Source: Cristatella mucedo (Eukaryota > Bryozoa > Phylactolaemata > Cristatellidae). From it: 60,000 nucleotides of DNA. Where the stretch lies: contig WPIO01000046.1 in the NCBI GenBank assembly GCA_009760855.2, positions 2,816,501-2,876,500 of the forward strand, written 5' to 3'. The position numbers and the translations under genes are program-made. Shown one piece after another: positions 32,870-45,267 of the stretch (position 1 is the stretch's first letter; the number at the start of each line of letters is the position of its first letter). The notes under the pieces are model-generated. The model worked only from the letters and a program-made list of their open reading frames with translations. It had not been told where the DNA came from and ran no database searches.

Positions 32870-33450
32870 CATAACTCTGCTGCTAGGCTTTGTCTGCCGT
32901 GGGCGAAGCTTTTGTAATATCACATTACTTCTGGCAGATTGCATTGTCCCCAGTCAAACAGCCCATCGACTTTATGGTTTGGTCACTCAATTTCAGGTCC
33001 CTTCATTCATTGGCTCCAGCCTAACTATCAGATCTACTCTTCTGCAAATTTTAACATCATACGACATGCTTTTATAAATTTAATCGTTGACCTTTATCTC
33101 GTAAAAACCTCAAATCCGTTGGAAATCTGGCCTTTAGTAGGCTTTCTGCCAGAAGCCTAAGTCAAGACGTCTGCTGATTTGTCTAAACTTGATAAGAAAC
33201 TATAACCGCATCTATTTGGGAACCGCTTTATTTGGTCGTTGTGATTCGCCCTATATGAGCTTGTGCTTTCTGATTCTGTGCATCATACCACTCACCATCC
33301 TTGCATGCTAAAACTTTGCATGTCTCCCTAAAAATGTTATTTTTGTTGAGTAAGCTACAACTAACCATTGAGTCGTGCTTCTTTTGCAGCAATCGTAAAG
33401 CGCCTAGAAAGAGATTGAGTCCTCTGGGGGCACTTTATCATGTGTAATAG
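32870..33450 (+). mobile_element. Family A LINE, decayed 5'-truncated copy
   Basis: Remnants of the RT C-terminus (SLHSLAPAYLSDLL in decayed form near 33000) are followed by the 3' box (AATCGTAAAGCGCCTAGAAAG) and an ATT-rich end at about 33450. Confidence 0.75.
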
Positions 33451-33499
33451 TATCATCATTATTAATTATATAAGTAGGATTTACTACATCCCTCACAAG

Positions 33500-33800
33500 C
33501 CTCGAATCAATGTCAAGATTTCTAGTCTTCATCACCCGTGCCAATGACTCGATTGCACCAGCCCATCTATCCGACCTCCTTGCTGCTCCAGCATGCTTAC
33601 ATGACATCCGTCCGTCAGCTTCCGGTCTTCTTACCTTCCTTCGAAGTCAATTGATAAACATTAATGAGGAAGCTTTCAGCAGGTATACTCTCTAAGTCGG
33701 GCTATGGCTTCTCAATACGGCTACTACCTGCAGTGATTTTGCATTCTTTAGGTCTCTGAGCAACATGCATCCGTTCAGTCCAGCTTTCTCTTTCCTCCTA
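33500..33800 (+). mobile_element. Possible LINE relic
   Basis: A frame with DSIAPAHLSDLL and EEAFSRYTL resembles LINE RT C-terminal residues. Weak. Confidence 0.35.
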
Positions 33801-35250
33801 GTGACCACACGTCTACTATCTGTTCCCGTAAACTCTGAGTGATTACAGGTGCTCGATTGGGTGCATGTTTTTAGTCTTACTAATCTGCTGCTGAGAGGCT
33901 CTTTACGTTATCTTAAGCATACCAGGTCAAAGCATGACACCTGCTTGCCGTGAACTTACAACTATTCAATGAATGTCACTCTCACTCGGGCTCTGATATT
34001 CTAGCAGGGAACTGTATAGCACTTTGATTAACAATAGCTTCTCTAGAGGTGGCGAATTACAAAGGGCCGTTATTATTATTATTGGTTTCTTGCTGTATTC
34101 ATGAACTGTTCATGGTTCAGTGCATCTAATTGACAAAGGGTACAATAAATTGTTACTTCTGCTTGTCTCATCTTCTGTTTGTGTGTGCTGGTGTAGGCAT
34201 GATTCTTCAGTACTTTCATCCCCTTACCTGTAATACTGACGGCAATTTCTGGTGTTATTTTAAAAGTGAGTGGGGCTTAGACAATATATTGCCTAGCCAG
34301 GCAACCTATTATTCGTTCAGATATATCTCGAGCGACAATCTATGTAATCTCACTCGAGTAGCTATTTTTTTTGGGAAATTACCCTAGGGAAACTCAAATA
34401 GTAACTACTGTCTCATCAACAAGTTTGCTGTGCTTTTCCGATGGTATTTAGTAGTTGGCCACAGATTTGTAAAGGCTGATCAGCAATAAAGTGGTGTATC
34501 TGATGACTTGCATGTGTCGTGAATCTGCTTAGAGCCCTGGATATCACTTATGTTCTAATGATTACATGATTCCCTGAGTTATTTTCGCTGGTTGCAGACT
34601 TAGTCGAGCTATTTATTGTTTATCATGAATTTTTGGAAAACGGGATTTTCCTTCGTTTGACCTATACTTGAAATGGAGGATTGAATTTGGAGTTTCCAGT
34701 TATTTTCGCTCAGTTTCCCTTTATATGTTTGTATCAAGAATTTACGAAACTATTTTCGGCCCGAAATACCTAGCACTTCTCAGCAATTATGAAGGGTCAG
34801 ACAAATTTTGTAGTTATTCAAACGATACAAATCCACTCAGCTGCTGTCATCCATGTAGCAAGCGACATGTTATGCTGAACGATTACGGGAATTGTATTGC
34901 CCTAGCCCCGCCCGATCCATCAGCTATAGACGACGTTATTGAGTTCGATATTCTACTTGAAGAATGAATAACAACGATCGGTTTGGAAGCTGAGGCACTG
35001 TCAAAGTTCAAACTGTCCTATTCTGATTGAGTTCAATCTGAATTCTTTTATTGGTCTATCCTCCTCTATCCAACTTTTCACTGGTTACGTGCATGTGGCT
35101 GTCACTTCTATGCTGACGTTATTCCGCTTTATTTGCCGTTTAAACCTTCATAATCTGCAGACGCGACTGACAAACTTAGTTCAGCATTTAAAGTGATCAG
35201 AAACTAGAGGATGGCGAATTATATCTCCAAGAACAGCGACGATTAACCTA
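33801..35250. other. Host DNA without a recognisable gene
   Basis: A 99-codon plus-strand frame at 34668-34967 has five cysteines, including CSYSNDTNPLSCCHPCSKRH, but no signal peptide directly attached and no family I know. It could be an exon or chance. Confidence 0.3.
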
Positions 35251-35254
35251 ATGT

Positions 35255-35500
35255 ACAAGGTATCTTACCTCACAAAGCTACAAAGACTATATGGGTTATG
35301 TACAGGGGAGATATGTATAGCCAACACAGCCGAAATGGCTTTCTGTATGCATTCGGTAGCCAGCTGAATTCCTCTCACCCAGGAGAAGAAAAGTAGAAAG
35401 CATAACAGAGGCAGAAGAGCAGTCGAGGAAGCTTCAAAGTAAAACGCTACTCGGAGCTCTTGACCGGAGTATGATTTGTCTAGAATACTTTGCTCTACTC
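35255..35500 (-). mobile_element. Family B LINE 3' end, decayed
   Basis: ACAAAGACTATATGGGTTAT and the following 200 bases match the 3' UTR and C-terminus of the 5.3 kb family B element in reverse orientation. A further small scrap of the same end lies at about 36445-36510. Confidence 0.6.
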
Positions 35501-36530
35501 TTTGGGGATGCTGTTTGGAGATCTTATCGAGCTACTGTATGCATACTGCCTAGGAACAAATGCACATACACATTCTCGCCTCCAGAAACCAAGCACTGCT
35601 ACCGTTTCTTGTCCACTGTTCGATTCTCTTAAACAACTCAATGTTCTCGAAGTTTTATTACACGAATGCCGCTACAGCTAAGGCCTGCTTCAATCAAATA
35701 ATGCAATCGTTTCGGTTTGTTTACCTTGGCCCATAAGAAATTACATGCCTACGGACATCTAAACTGTTACTGCCTGTGGCCGGGTCACCATTCCTAATGC
35801 TGGCGGCCGAGTCATATTTGCCGGCTGCTAGTATCCTACCTAGCATCGTTCAAACCGAAATCTACCGTCATCTCCAATTTCTCAGACTTTATTGCAATTG
35901 TAAGGGAAAATCGATCTTTCTTGGTTAATGACGATTTAGCGTTCACTTCAAAAAGCTTTTTTGACGTCTTAAGCTCCGAATTTCATAACTAAAGGTATCA
36001 GATAAGTTACTAAAATTGATTTGTTTTGTAAATATGTTTCTATATAACGTACACTTAGACCATGTAACCTATAAGAATTAGTGATAACGATAAATTATTT
36101 TCTAACGTATTATTTCTTTAAGTCTCCGATTATGCTTTTTTAATGGAAAATACTGCAACATTAAAATTAAATCCAATGTCTAGAGTGCTTTACTTTGTTT
36201 TATGAAACCAATATTCGCAAAAGCTGAATAACTTCTTTAAAAGAGTTAACATAGATACATACCCAGCGTGCCTTCGTGAAATGTACACAATGTTGATGGA
36301 ATTCACAGAAGAATTTTTTCTTGTAAGAAAAAGAGGCTGTATTGGGTAATCGAAACGTGAAAATTCACTCAGATTAAATTTTAACTCAGCCTGTAATATT
36401 TATGCACATGACCTGTTATGTAATGTATGTCTCACTGTCTGTAATTATACTAAGCTACAAAGACTAAGTGGATTTACGCAGGTAAGTTGTATACGGCACA
36501 TTATAAGCCTAACTAGCTTGCAGTGATGAT
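35501..36530. other. AT-rich host DNA without a recognisable gene
   Basis: Only the family B scrap near 36.45-36.51 kb is noted. Confidence 0.35.
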
Positions 36531-36534
36531 AAGA

Positions 36535-37912
36535 ATAATAATAAAAATGCACTTGATAAAGCGCCCTCAAAGAACTCATTGTCTATCAAGGCCCATCATA
36601 TATCCTGCAAAGGGAAGCTCGATTGAATGGTAAGTAATATCATGCTGGATAAACTTGAATAACATGGTTAGGGTTGGCAAGCACAGGGGAAGCATGCAAA
36701 TGTGATTTGCGGCAGCATGGACAGTGTCAGCACAGATAGAGCCATGAAGGACGAATTACAGGGACCACTAAATGCTGTCCCAAAATAGGTGTGCTTGAAG
36801 TTCTTTATAAACGTGGTCACGTCAGGTGATGTTATGACGCAAGTCGGGAGGGAGTTTCAGGCTTAAGGGACCGTACGAACGAAATGCACGGTTCCCAAAC
36901 GGTTTTGAGGTTTGTGCGAGGTATTGATAATCTGCTGGATTCTGGAAAGCGGTTGGTACGATACTTGGCCTGGTGGGGGAGTAGAGCTGACTGATAGGAT
37001 GGAGCGAAAGTATGAAGTGACCTGAAAGTGAGCGAAAAAACTTTGGAATCGATCCGTTGCTTGACTGGTAGCCAGTGCAGGGCATTCAGATGTGGACTGA
37101 TACGGCAACTGAGACGCTCACGACAGAAAATCGTAACTGCCGATTTTTGCACTATCTGTAATCGCTTGATTACACATGCCAGTGGGCTAGTAAGCAGTGA
37201 GATACAGTAGTCAAGATGGGATGCCGGAAATGCACAGATCAACTTGGGCGTGGTATCCCTATCTAAACAAACCCGAATTCTAGCAATGCTACACAGCTGA
37301 AAGTAGGTCGAATTGACCGTGGAGATGATGTGGTCGTCTAACCAGAGGTCACTTTGGAACATGACGCCTAGTTTTGAACTAATTCTACGGGAGATATTAT
37401 GGCAGAGCCCATTTAAACGTAAGCCTTTACAATTTCTGAATCACACTGGGTTTGCCGACCACAAGTAAGTTAGTTTTGTCATCATATATTTTTAGAAAGT
37501 GGGCTGCCGTCCATGTGAGAATGTCATAAATACATGCAGCAAGTGAGTTGGGAGAATTGAAGTTGCTTGAAGGCTGGTAGGGATCAAAGCGAAGATACAA
37601 CTGAGTGTCATCCTCGTAGAAGTGAAAGCCTAGTTTGTGCTTGGCAATCACATCAGCAAGTGGGAGAGCATAATCCGTAAAAAGGACCATCGTAGCCTCG
37701 AGCCTTGAGGGCCCTCATATGATGGTATCATAGTGGTGCCTCAAATGATCTTCGTCCATTATCGTCTATACTCTGGAGTCTCCCAATGAAACAGGACCTG
37801 AATCATTGTAGAGCAGTGCCACTGATGCCCAGGTGAGATTAAAGGCGCTCTGGAAGAACTTTGTGTTCGATATTATTCAAATCTGCCGTAAGATCAAGGA
37901 AAAAGGTGGAGA
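36535..37912 (-). mobile_element. Family A LINE reaching into the RT core
   Basis: On the minus strand, from the 3' tail (AAT repeat at about 36530-36545) upward: 3' UTR, a 176-codon RT C-terminal frame (37362-36832), then LGFHFYEDDTQLYLRFDPYQ (about 37620; YADD changed to YEDD) and an LDLTADLNNI remnant at about 37900. There it meets the viral relic at 37915, suggesting the LINE inserted next to or into it. Confidence 0.8.
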
Positions 37913-37914
37913 CA

Positions 37915-38440
37915 CTCGACCTATGTCTGCATTCCTATGCAGGTCGTACCAAGTATACTCTTTATGCTAGACTCACTAGCAAGCAATTTCCAACCAACTG
38001 GCATAGTAATCCAGGAGCTAAAAGTTGCAGTATCCATAGCTTACACATATTTGTCAGTAGTGGCTCAATACTGAGTGCTAGAATTATTCATCATATCCGC
38101 AATCCTTATGTTTACATAATCAGATACAGCAGAGGAAATTCAAAGTCTGTTTGTTGTAGTGTGTTCAGAACCTCCAGAAATTCTACGTGTAAAAGTGTTA
38201 TTAAAAGTAGTTATAATCTATATAGAATTCGTTCCAACAAACCTTTTGAAAGATATGTCAAACATTTTCTTACTTAGTCTGATAGGATCATCGATAGATA
38301 CTCAAATTGGAATCGTAAATCCAGTTAGGTTAAATGAATGTCCATCTTTACTTGAAACAGTATCTTTTCAGGTAGCCTCAAGATTTTTTAGTATATCATG
38401 TGTGGTTTTCAAAAGTGCTGTATTTTCTATGGATTGAACA
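37915..38440 (-). pseudogene. Old copy of minor capsid protein 1
   Basis: The minus strand aligns with the first half of the gene at 55710-56579: SKDGHSFNLTG against SKEGHVFNITG, NTFTRRISGGSEHT against NTFVDRVTGGSEQT, and ITMPVGWKLLASES against IILPVGWTFLASKS. Stops are scattered (TGA, TAG and TAA) and the right half is missing. It is clearly more diverged from block 2 than block 2's own damage level. Confidence 0.85.
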
Positions 38441-38519
38441 AATTTTTATTAATTCATGCAATGTATGACTTTGGTATTTTTCTTGATTTCCCAAAATAAT
38501 CCGCTGCAGCACTAATAGA

Positions 38520-39520
38520 ATGTCTTACTCCAGTAGTTCGAGCCGCAAGTTCAGAATCCACAGTTCTATTTTATTAAAAACTTTGAGTCACTCTGTACAG
38601 CCACTGTAACTATTTCAACACCTTCACCAGTGTTTTGAAAGTAAATTCCTCTTAAAAAACCAAAAAACTCTTCGTTCTTTTACACCTGTTTTCTTTCATT
38701 CAATTCAAGAAAACTTTGAGAAGGTTTTCATCGATATTATTGCCTTTGAGTTCTTGTATTTTATGTTTTATTCATTGATACAATTTCCTGTTCTTTTAAC
38801 AGCAATAATGTGAGATAAATCTTTCCTGCAATCAGTTGTTGAATAATATACTTTTCTTAGTTAGTTATGTTGTTCACCATCAATTTTTCTATAATGATCA
38901 TGAGTATATTTCAAAATTTACATAGCTGTTAGCTGAACTTTTTCTCTCTAGGATAATTTTTTTCCTGATAAGCATGTTTGTGCTCAATCACACAGTTTTA
39001 TGTCTATTATTGCCTTATCAATCTGTTATACTATTCTTGTTACATAATTTTGCACATAAGCTTCTTTATTTTTAATTATTTCAGGCAGATGCGTCCTATG
39101 TAAATATTGTATTCTTTTGTCTGTCGTCTTAGGAGTACCAGTGCGGGATGGGCTTTTAACACTTAAGAAAAACTTTTCTGAACATTAACAATTGCTTCTT
39201 TAATTTCTTGATTAGGTGCATGTGTCTTTTTTTGATTTGCCAGTGAAATCGTTTTTATAAATTTACCTTCCTTTATAATTGTCTGTGCTTTCTCGAAAGT
39301 ACTTGAAATATCTGGTGCTGCTTTGTATTCCAAAGCTTTCTGCATTTGTTCTCCGTTCTTTATTTGCACAGCAAATTTGGGTCTAACCATCTTATGTTTA
39401 TCCATGACCACATTTCCAGATTTATTCGTAGATCTTTCTAATGCTCATTCTATCAATAGATGTTCTTTTCTATCTCTTGTAGACTTGTCTGGTTCAATTC
39501 ATTCAAACATTTAATATTTC
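38520..39520 (-). pseudogene. Old copy of the unknown gene that follows the ATPase
   Basis: At 39466-39163 the minus strand aligns with the gene at 54682-55707: ALERSTNKSGNVVMDK against ALEKSTDNSGNIVIDK, then KMVRPKFAVQIKNGEQ and ALEYKAAPDISSTFEKAQ. One TGA replaces an Arg position. The codon aligned with the in-frame TAA of the block 2 gene reads GAA here. Below 39163 the alignment fades into AT-rich DNA. Confidence 0.8.
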
Positions 39521-39559
39521 GTGACTGAATCACTACAAGTGTGTTTACTACAAATTATA

Positions 39560-39980
39560 CCGTCTTTCAAATTTAAATCTCTGTAACATGAACTCAATAC
39601 ACAGGAGCAGTATTTAAAACAGATTTTTAAAGTTGATATCCATTAAATTTAAAAGTCATCTCGTGCAGCTTCAGTAGACACACAGCTCTTGCATATCTTC
39701 ATGAACTGTTTCGTGACGGATATATTTCCTTGTCAACATCTATTTGAAAACCTTAAGGATTGTAAAAATATTAAGGAGCTTTTGTTTAACTGGCTAGAGT
39801 CACTTTATTTATCCCTAATGTAACACTTGATCTGAGATCTGGTTTAGTTAGAATATTGCATAAATTCCTCGATAACTGTTATTCGGATACTGGAGTCATA
39901 TTTATGGCTGTAATAAGTCAAGGATTTTACAAACCTTGGTCTGAACCCACTTTCTCGAAAATAGATTTTTTGCTTTCTGC
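39560..39980 (-). pseudogene. Probable old copy of the packaging ATPase C-terminal region
   Basis: Near 39910-39830 a decayed frame with KILD followed by residues matching the HKG region corresponds to the block 2 ATPase segment around 54340-54400. The match is weak and frameshifted, but order and orientation relative to the next two relics agree with block 2. Confidence 0.45.
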
Positions 39981-41920
39981 TTTTTTAATGTTTCTTGAGA
40001 TCTTTTAGGCGATGCTATTCAGCATACCTTTCATGTCACCGATGCATGCTTTCAATTTTGTAAACGAGCCTTAAATAAAGTCAGAAAAAAGTCTTGTGGA
40101 TTCCATGTGTACCACTTAATGCTTGCTATCATAGTTATAAAATCACAACTAAGCACCAAAGACATTAATCTGGTACGGTGATGTAACTTCAAGATTATGG
40201 GACAACAGACCAATTCGATCTCGTGGTTCTCATAGCAAGAAATTGGTGTTGGATTTATTTAGGTTCTTTTTGCGATTTAGGACTGCCTTTCATTCATTTT
40301 CTAACCGAATAGTAATGTTGGCACTGTGTCAGTTTATTCTGATATATAGAAATGGCTGCATGTTGCAGACATTTTGTCTGGTGCTGAAGATTTGCTTATG
40401 TGGTCGTAAGGCAATCTGCCTCGACAGAAATTCGACCCGCGGCTCCTGACAACATCTGCAGTGACAATGTTTTAGTTTTCTCCTTATTTATTCAGTTATT
40501 ACTCATAGAATGGAAGGTATAATTAAAAAGAGACGAATGTAATAACTGCATGATTGTGGAAGGATGAGTTACAGCATGAACTAGATGTTAGTAAATCCAC
40601 AGGCATCAGAAAAAGGGTGCCTATTAACCTGGGTAATTGGCCTCTGAGTACTCCATGGTGTTTAAGATTGGTGCGAGTAACCCAAAATGCTACGTTTTTT
40701 AAGATATAGCCTTAAGTTTGCATTACCATACCCATCGAAGTGATTTAATAAAGAAAAATTAGAATATCTTAACGAAAACTATTTCACTTGAGGAAACTAA
40801 ATAATACACTTCTCAATCAGTTTCCAGTGAACACGAACATTTTTAAATTCCTATTAGTACGAGTAAACACATGTGTCAGCACAATGGGTCTGCGACTATT
40901 GTGTAGTATCACAGGTAGACACGTAATGATAATAATAATAACAATAAATGTAGCATAGTTGTTTTTAAAGCACCATCAGAATCCTCAATATTTTTCAAGG
41001 CACATGAAATTTGATGATCAATGCACATACGATTTCTAGCGTCTAGTGATTAAATACCACAAGCCTGATACCAACTGAGGTTACAGTAGCTGCAACCAAT
41101 TTTCGCAGCAGTTCTGGTCAAATAGCATATTTGCTACTATGTGTATGCGGCTACAAGCATACTGTCAGTAATAGGAGCAGCATACAATCACTTAGCAGCG
41201 ATATGAACTTATCGTTCTGGATCCGAGGTGTCAACCGTACGTCTCGAGGAATAAAAAGCTGACTGGGTCATCGAACCAGCATAGGCACTCGGTCTTCTGA
41301 TCGTGGTGCCCCCAATCCGGCTGTTAACCACAATCTGAGGTACTACACGGCTTTTGGTTAAACGCTCGGCACAGTCAGAATCCCTTCTATTTCTTAGTGT
41401 GAAAATAGAAAAAACAACAACTAAGGGGCATCTAAAAATCTTGCGAGACGACGACTAATATGGGCAGCACACGTATTAATAAGTTTAAGAAGAGGAGCTC
41501 TCTTCGACAGTTAGTCATTTAGCCCACATATTTTTTGTAAGATGCCAGGCAGCCTCAAATTGTCCCGTGGGCTATGCGGAAAGTCTAAATGCAACCCTTA
41601 GTTGCTAGAAATCCAGTGATAGAGAGCAATAAGAGCGCCAAGAGCGACAAGTGCTACGATAGGGATGAGAGCAACAAGTGCAACAAGAGAACCGTGATTA
41701 ATGAGAGCCACGTGAATAAGAAGAGCAACAAGAGCAAGGAGAGCCATAAGAGTAACGAGTAACTATAGCACCAAGGGCCCCCTGAGTAAGGATAGAAAAA
41801 TGAGCAACTGGAGCAACAGAGCAAAGAGAGCAATGAGACAACCAAGAACACCATAATCAACGAAAGCAAGGACAGCACAAAATGGAATCAGCACAAATCT
41901 GCTGCTCTTAGCCAGCTGAT
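39981..41920. other. Host DNA without a recognisable gene
   Basis: It contains a family A 3'-end scrap on the minus strand at about 40930-41010 and the low-complexity tract at 41620-41880. Confidence 0.35.
41620..41880. repeat. Purine-rich degenerate minisatellite
   Basis: Imperfect repeats of AGAGCAACAAG-like units. The minus-strand Leu/Ser-rich 74-codon frame over it is a by-product. Confidence 0.6.
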
Positions 41921-41924
41921 TCGC

Positions 41925-42560
41925 TATAATGATATTAATAATGTACTTAATAAAGTGCCTTCAGAGACCTGAATCTCTTTCTAGGTTATTTACATTGGCT
42001 GCAAAGGAAAACGTGATGGAATGGTCAGTAATGGCTTGCGTGATAGGAAACATGACTAACATAGTTAGGGGTGACATGCACAGGGTCAGCATGCAAATTT
42101 GTTTAGTGGCAGCATGCACAGTGTCAGCACCCATACGCACATGAAGAACGAATCACAGGGACCCTTTCAATGCTGTCCTAAATAGGTGCTTTGTTTAGTT
42201 CTTTTAAAATGTAGTCAAATCTGGGGAAGATCAGAGACAAGTAGGAAGTGAGTTCCAGGATTTCAAAGCGTACAAACTATGTGCACGGTCTCCCAAGGTA
42301 TTTAGGTTTGGACGAGGTATAGATAAACTGTGGGACTCCGAAAAGTGGGTGGTACGATCCCTCACCTGGTAGGGGAGTAGATTTTACAGATAGGCAGGAG
42401 CCACAGAATTAAGTGACATAAAATTGAGCGACGAAACCTTGAAGTCGATCCTTGCTTTACTGGTAGCCACTGCAGGTCGGTGAGAAGGAATGTGATGATG
42501 CAACCCGGACATTAACGATAGACAAGCCTTTGCTGCAAAGTTTTGCACCAGCTATAGTCG
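41925..42560 (-). mobile_element. Family A LINE 3' UTR and RT C-terminal relic
   Basis: AAT tail, 3' box (AAGTGCCTTCAGAGACC), UTR with the shared GGTGACATGCACAGGGTCAG, then a decayed RT C-terminus up to the CAGCTAT position near 42555. Confidence 0.75.
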
Positions 42561-42763
42561 TCTGATTGAGCATGCACGAGAGATAATGAGCTCAGGGCCT
42601 TGATCAAATTCTAGGCCTTGCTTCGGTGGCAGCCCAGTAGTTTGTGTGGGTGGGCTGTGTCCCGAGAAACGAAGAACCATAGGTATAAGAAAACCTTGAA
42701 CTAAATCTGGCCGAACTGTATGCTGCAGCCGTCTAAGATAGCACAATATAATTATATATCGCT

Positions 42764-43390
42764 TTGATATGCCAGATTACGGCTGATGAAAGATTAGGAA
42801 GGATTTCGGAACCATTATTGCAAAGGTACCCGATACGTGCTAAGCTACTGCTGAGCAGCACACCAGCCGATGCAGTGGAATTGACAGACTACCGAGCTTT
42901 AGCAATCGAGCTGGGTTTGGCTGCAGGATATTTGCTTTGCAGAAGTCGACATCAATCTATACGGACAGACATAATTTGATGTACTGACTAATATTTTGGT
43001 ACATGGGAGGCTCTCTGGGCATATCAGAAGAGTAAGTAAATACCAATGCGGCTACTAAATGGCTGTAGCTCTTCCGTGCTGGCAAATATGCTCACCTAAA
43101 CTAAGGGCGTGGACTTATCTTTTTTTAATTCTTAATTATTGCACTCTTCATTTCTGCCTCACTCCAGTCCTGTTGGCGTTTGTCCATGCAATCAAGCCAC
43201 AGCTATCAGTCAGGCTATGAGATTCCTAGGCTCACTGAGAGAACCAAGTAAATGTAGTCTCAGCTTTGCCCAGGAGCGATTACAGACTGCTCAAGAAGGA
43301 CTATTTGAACGCTAGTAACAGAAGCAGCTGAACAATGGAGCAAAACTAGCAGTGGAACTCTACCTAAATCTGCATTAGTAAGTAAGTTGT
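42764..43390 (+). repeat. Host repeat, copy 2, with possible death-domain exon
   Basis: The 71-codon frame 42764-42979 reads ISEPLLQRYPIRAKLLL ... LTDYRALAIELGLAAGYL, which resembles the first helices of a death domain (typical form: D-W-R-x-L-A-x-x-L-G-L). After a one-base shift the same DNA reads FAEVDINLYGQ ... FDVLTNIL, fitting later helices. From about 42890 onward it is homologous to 15985-16460. Whether it is a functional exon, a processed fragment or a repeat is unclear. Confidence 0.4.
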
Positions 43391-43439
43391 AATATGTACG
43401 AAATTATGCCGACTATTTGGATATATATGTTCCAAAAAA

Positions 43440-44165
43440 CACATTGAAACTTACTACCACAGGTTGAAGTTTCAAGATATCAGTTTAGCTAGTCTGCCAT
43501 GACTTGTTACTTTGTATTTGATATTAATTATATAAAGGAGACTGGATAGAAGTTTCTTAAGCACTCTTGGTCTGGAGTTGCTTTCTTGGGTAGTGGCTTT
43601 ACTACAGCCCTTTTAAAGGTGCTGGTTCTAACCTGAGGCTGATGACATATTTATTATAAATTTTATCCATGGCGGCAGCAGGTCTCTGCATCAGAGAATC
43701 ACTACTGTGGGACTAGGGTCTAGAAGAATGTTCTTCTCTAATTTAGATTTAGACTCTAGGACAAGGTTGATATTGGCCTTCTGGAAATTAGATGCTTAAG
43801 TGCGGCATGCATTATGTGATAAGATTCTATAGGAGGTGCTACCATGCTAGAAATTGACTCGCTGATCTTTGCAATACTGATATTTGCTGACGAAGAAGAT
43901 GGAGAAGCGATCAGCTAGATCACCACAAAGATCATTGGGTGTGCCACTAAGCTGGCCGTGGTTAAGGAGATTACTGACCGTCGACATGAGATAATTCAAT
44001 CAAGTGTAGGCCTGGTTGTACTTTATGCAAATGTCTTTTCGTATAATCTCAATTCCTTTGAAATCAAAAATGAGGTGCTCGCCTCCGACCAAGGTCTGGC
44101 TGAGGTCGTGGGCTAGAGCCCTGAAGCATATGCGGACCTCATGAACAGAGATTGAGTTCTCTGGG
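43440..44165 (-). mobile_element. Decayed LINE linker/RT relic
   Basis: It shares with 19.1-19.6 and 20.8-21.1 kb the segment GTTGAAGTTTCAAGATATCA ... GGCAGCAGGTCT ... CGATCAGCTAGATCACCAC, the minus-strand EN-RT linker. A 3'-box scrap in plus orientation sits near 44145. Confidence 0.5.
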
Positions 44166-44955
44166 GGCGTCATACGCTATACAAAGGAATTATATTAGTT
44201 TATATTTAATATGCCTAATAACTTGATATCTGATCATTGAGCAAAAGAAACTAAGTGTCTCTGGATATCTAAGCCCCAACAGCTTCTGGCCTTATTTAAC
44301 CTCCCCTCACAGGAGACTGCTTTAGATGGCCGGTTAACTGCTTATTAGTTGTTATTGTGGGCTTCTATTAAAGTTTTGTTAACGTCATTCAAATCCACTT
44401 ACATATTTTCTTTTTGTTGCTATGGTAAGTGAATTGTGCATTAGGAAAACTACAGTGATCTGGTGCCGAAATGGAAACTAAGAGCTGCGAACCTGCTCCA
44501 TTGGTACTCCTAGCATTGCCTCGAAACCCTCTCCTTTGGTATTCCCAGTATTGCCTTGAAACAGTTCATTTGGTATTCCCAGCATTGCCTCGAACCACTC
44601 AGTGTGGTTTCCCTTAACCTTTGCTCCGAATCTCCGAATTTTGCAATCGACGAACTTTCTAAATCTTCGACGACCAACCTAGTGCTTGTCTTTGTCATCC
44701 TTAGCTTAATTTACAAGGAACCATTATTTATGGACTCACTTTTAACTGAAAAGTCGTAGACATGCTCGCCTTAAATAAAAATAGCTAAACTTATTTTATT
44801 ACTAACCAGTAACTAAATAAATCTGAGATGCTTCTTCTTCAATTACATGAATAGATCAATTGATACAGAATCATGAGTCGACGTTATAGCCCTCTCCTTC
44901 TTCTATTTCAAGCCTTGTCATTGCTCTATTTCAAGTCCTCTGGATCCTATTCCCA
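44166..44955. other. Host DNA with a short minisatellite
   Basis: No gene seen apart from the tandem repeat at 44501-44604. Confidence 0.35.
44501..44604 (+). repeat. 34-35-bp minisatellite, three copies
   Basis: Units start at 44501, 44536 and 44570 with the core TTGGTATTCCCAGCATTGCC. Confidence 0.8.
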
Positions 44956-44959
44956 TTGT

Positions 44960-45267
44960 TCTGCTCATACGTTGCATTGATGTGCTGCTGCCGACAATAA
45001 CTAACATCCTTAATATGTCATTAGCCTCAGATCATGTCCCAGCATCTTTCAAAAAAGCTGTAGTTAGGCCACTTGTCAAGAAAGTGGCACTATACCAAGA
45101 GAACTTAAGCACCTACCGCCCAGTCTCCCTTCTACCATTTCTATCAAAGACACAGGAACGGGTTGTGGCGGACCAGCTTTGCTCATATATCAAGACCTCA
45201 CACCTTGCTAGTAAGTTTCAGTCTGGCTTTAAAGCTAATCGCTCAACAGAGTCAGCATTGCTTAGGG
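44960..45267 (+). mobile_element. LINE RT N-terminal fragment cut off by the hAT element
   Basis: The frame reads FKKAVVRPLVKK, YRPVSLLPFLSKTQERVV and SGFKANRSTESALLR, the N-terminal RT boxes of an L2/CR1-type LINE distinct from families A and B in sequence. It is open for about 95 codons and stops exactly at the hAT terminus. Its continuation is not found on the other side. Confidence 0.8.

Noticed and set aside
34668-34967. A cysteine-rich secreted protein
   Set aside because: No signal peptide, no recognisable cysteine framework and no splice signals; kept only as a remark in the spacer entry.
41654-41878. A Leu/Ser-rich membrane protein on the minus strand
   Set aside because: It is the translation of a purine-rich degenerate minisatellite.
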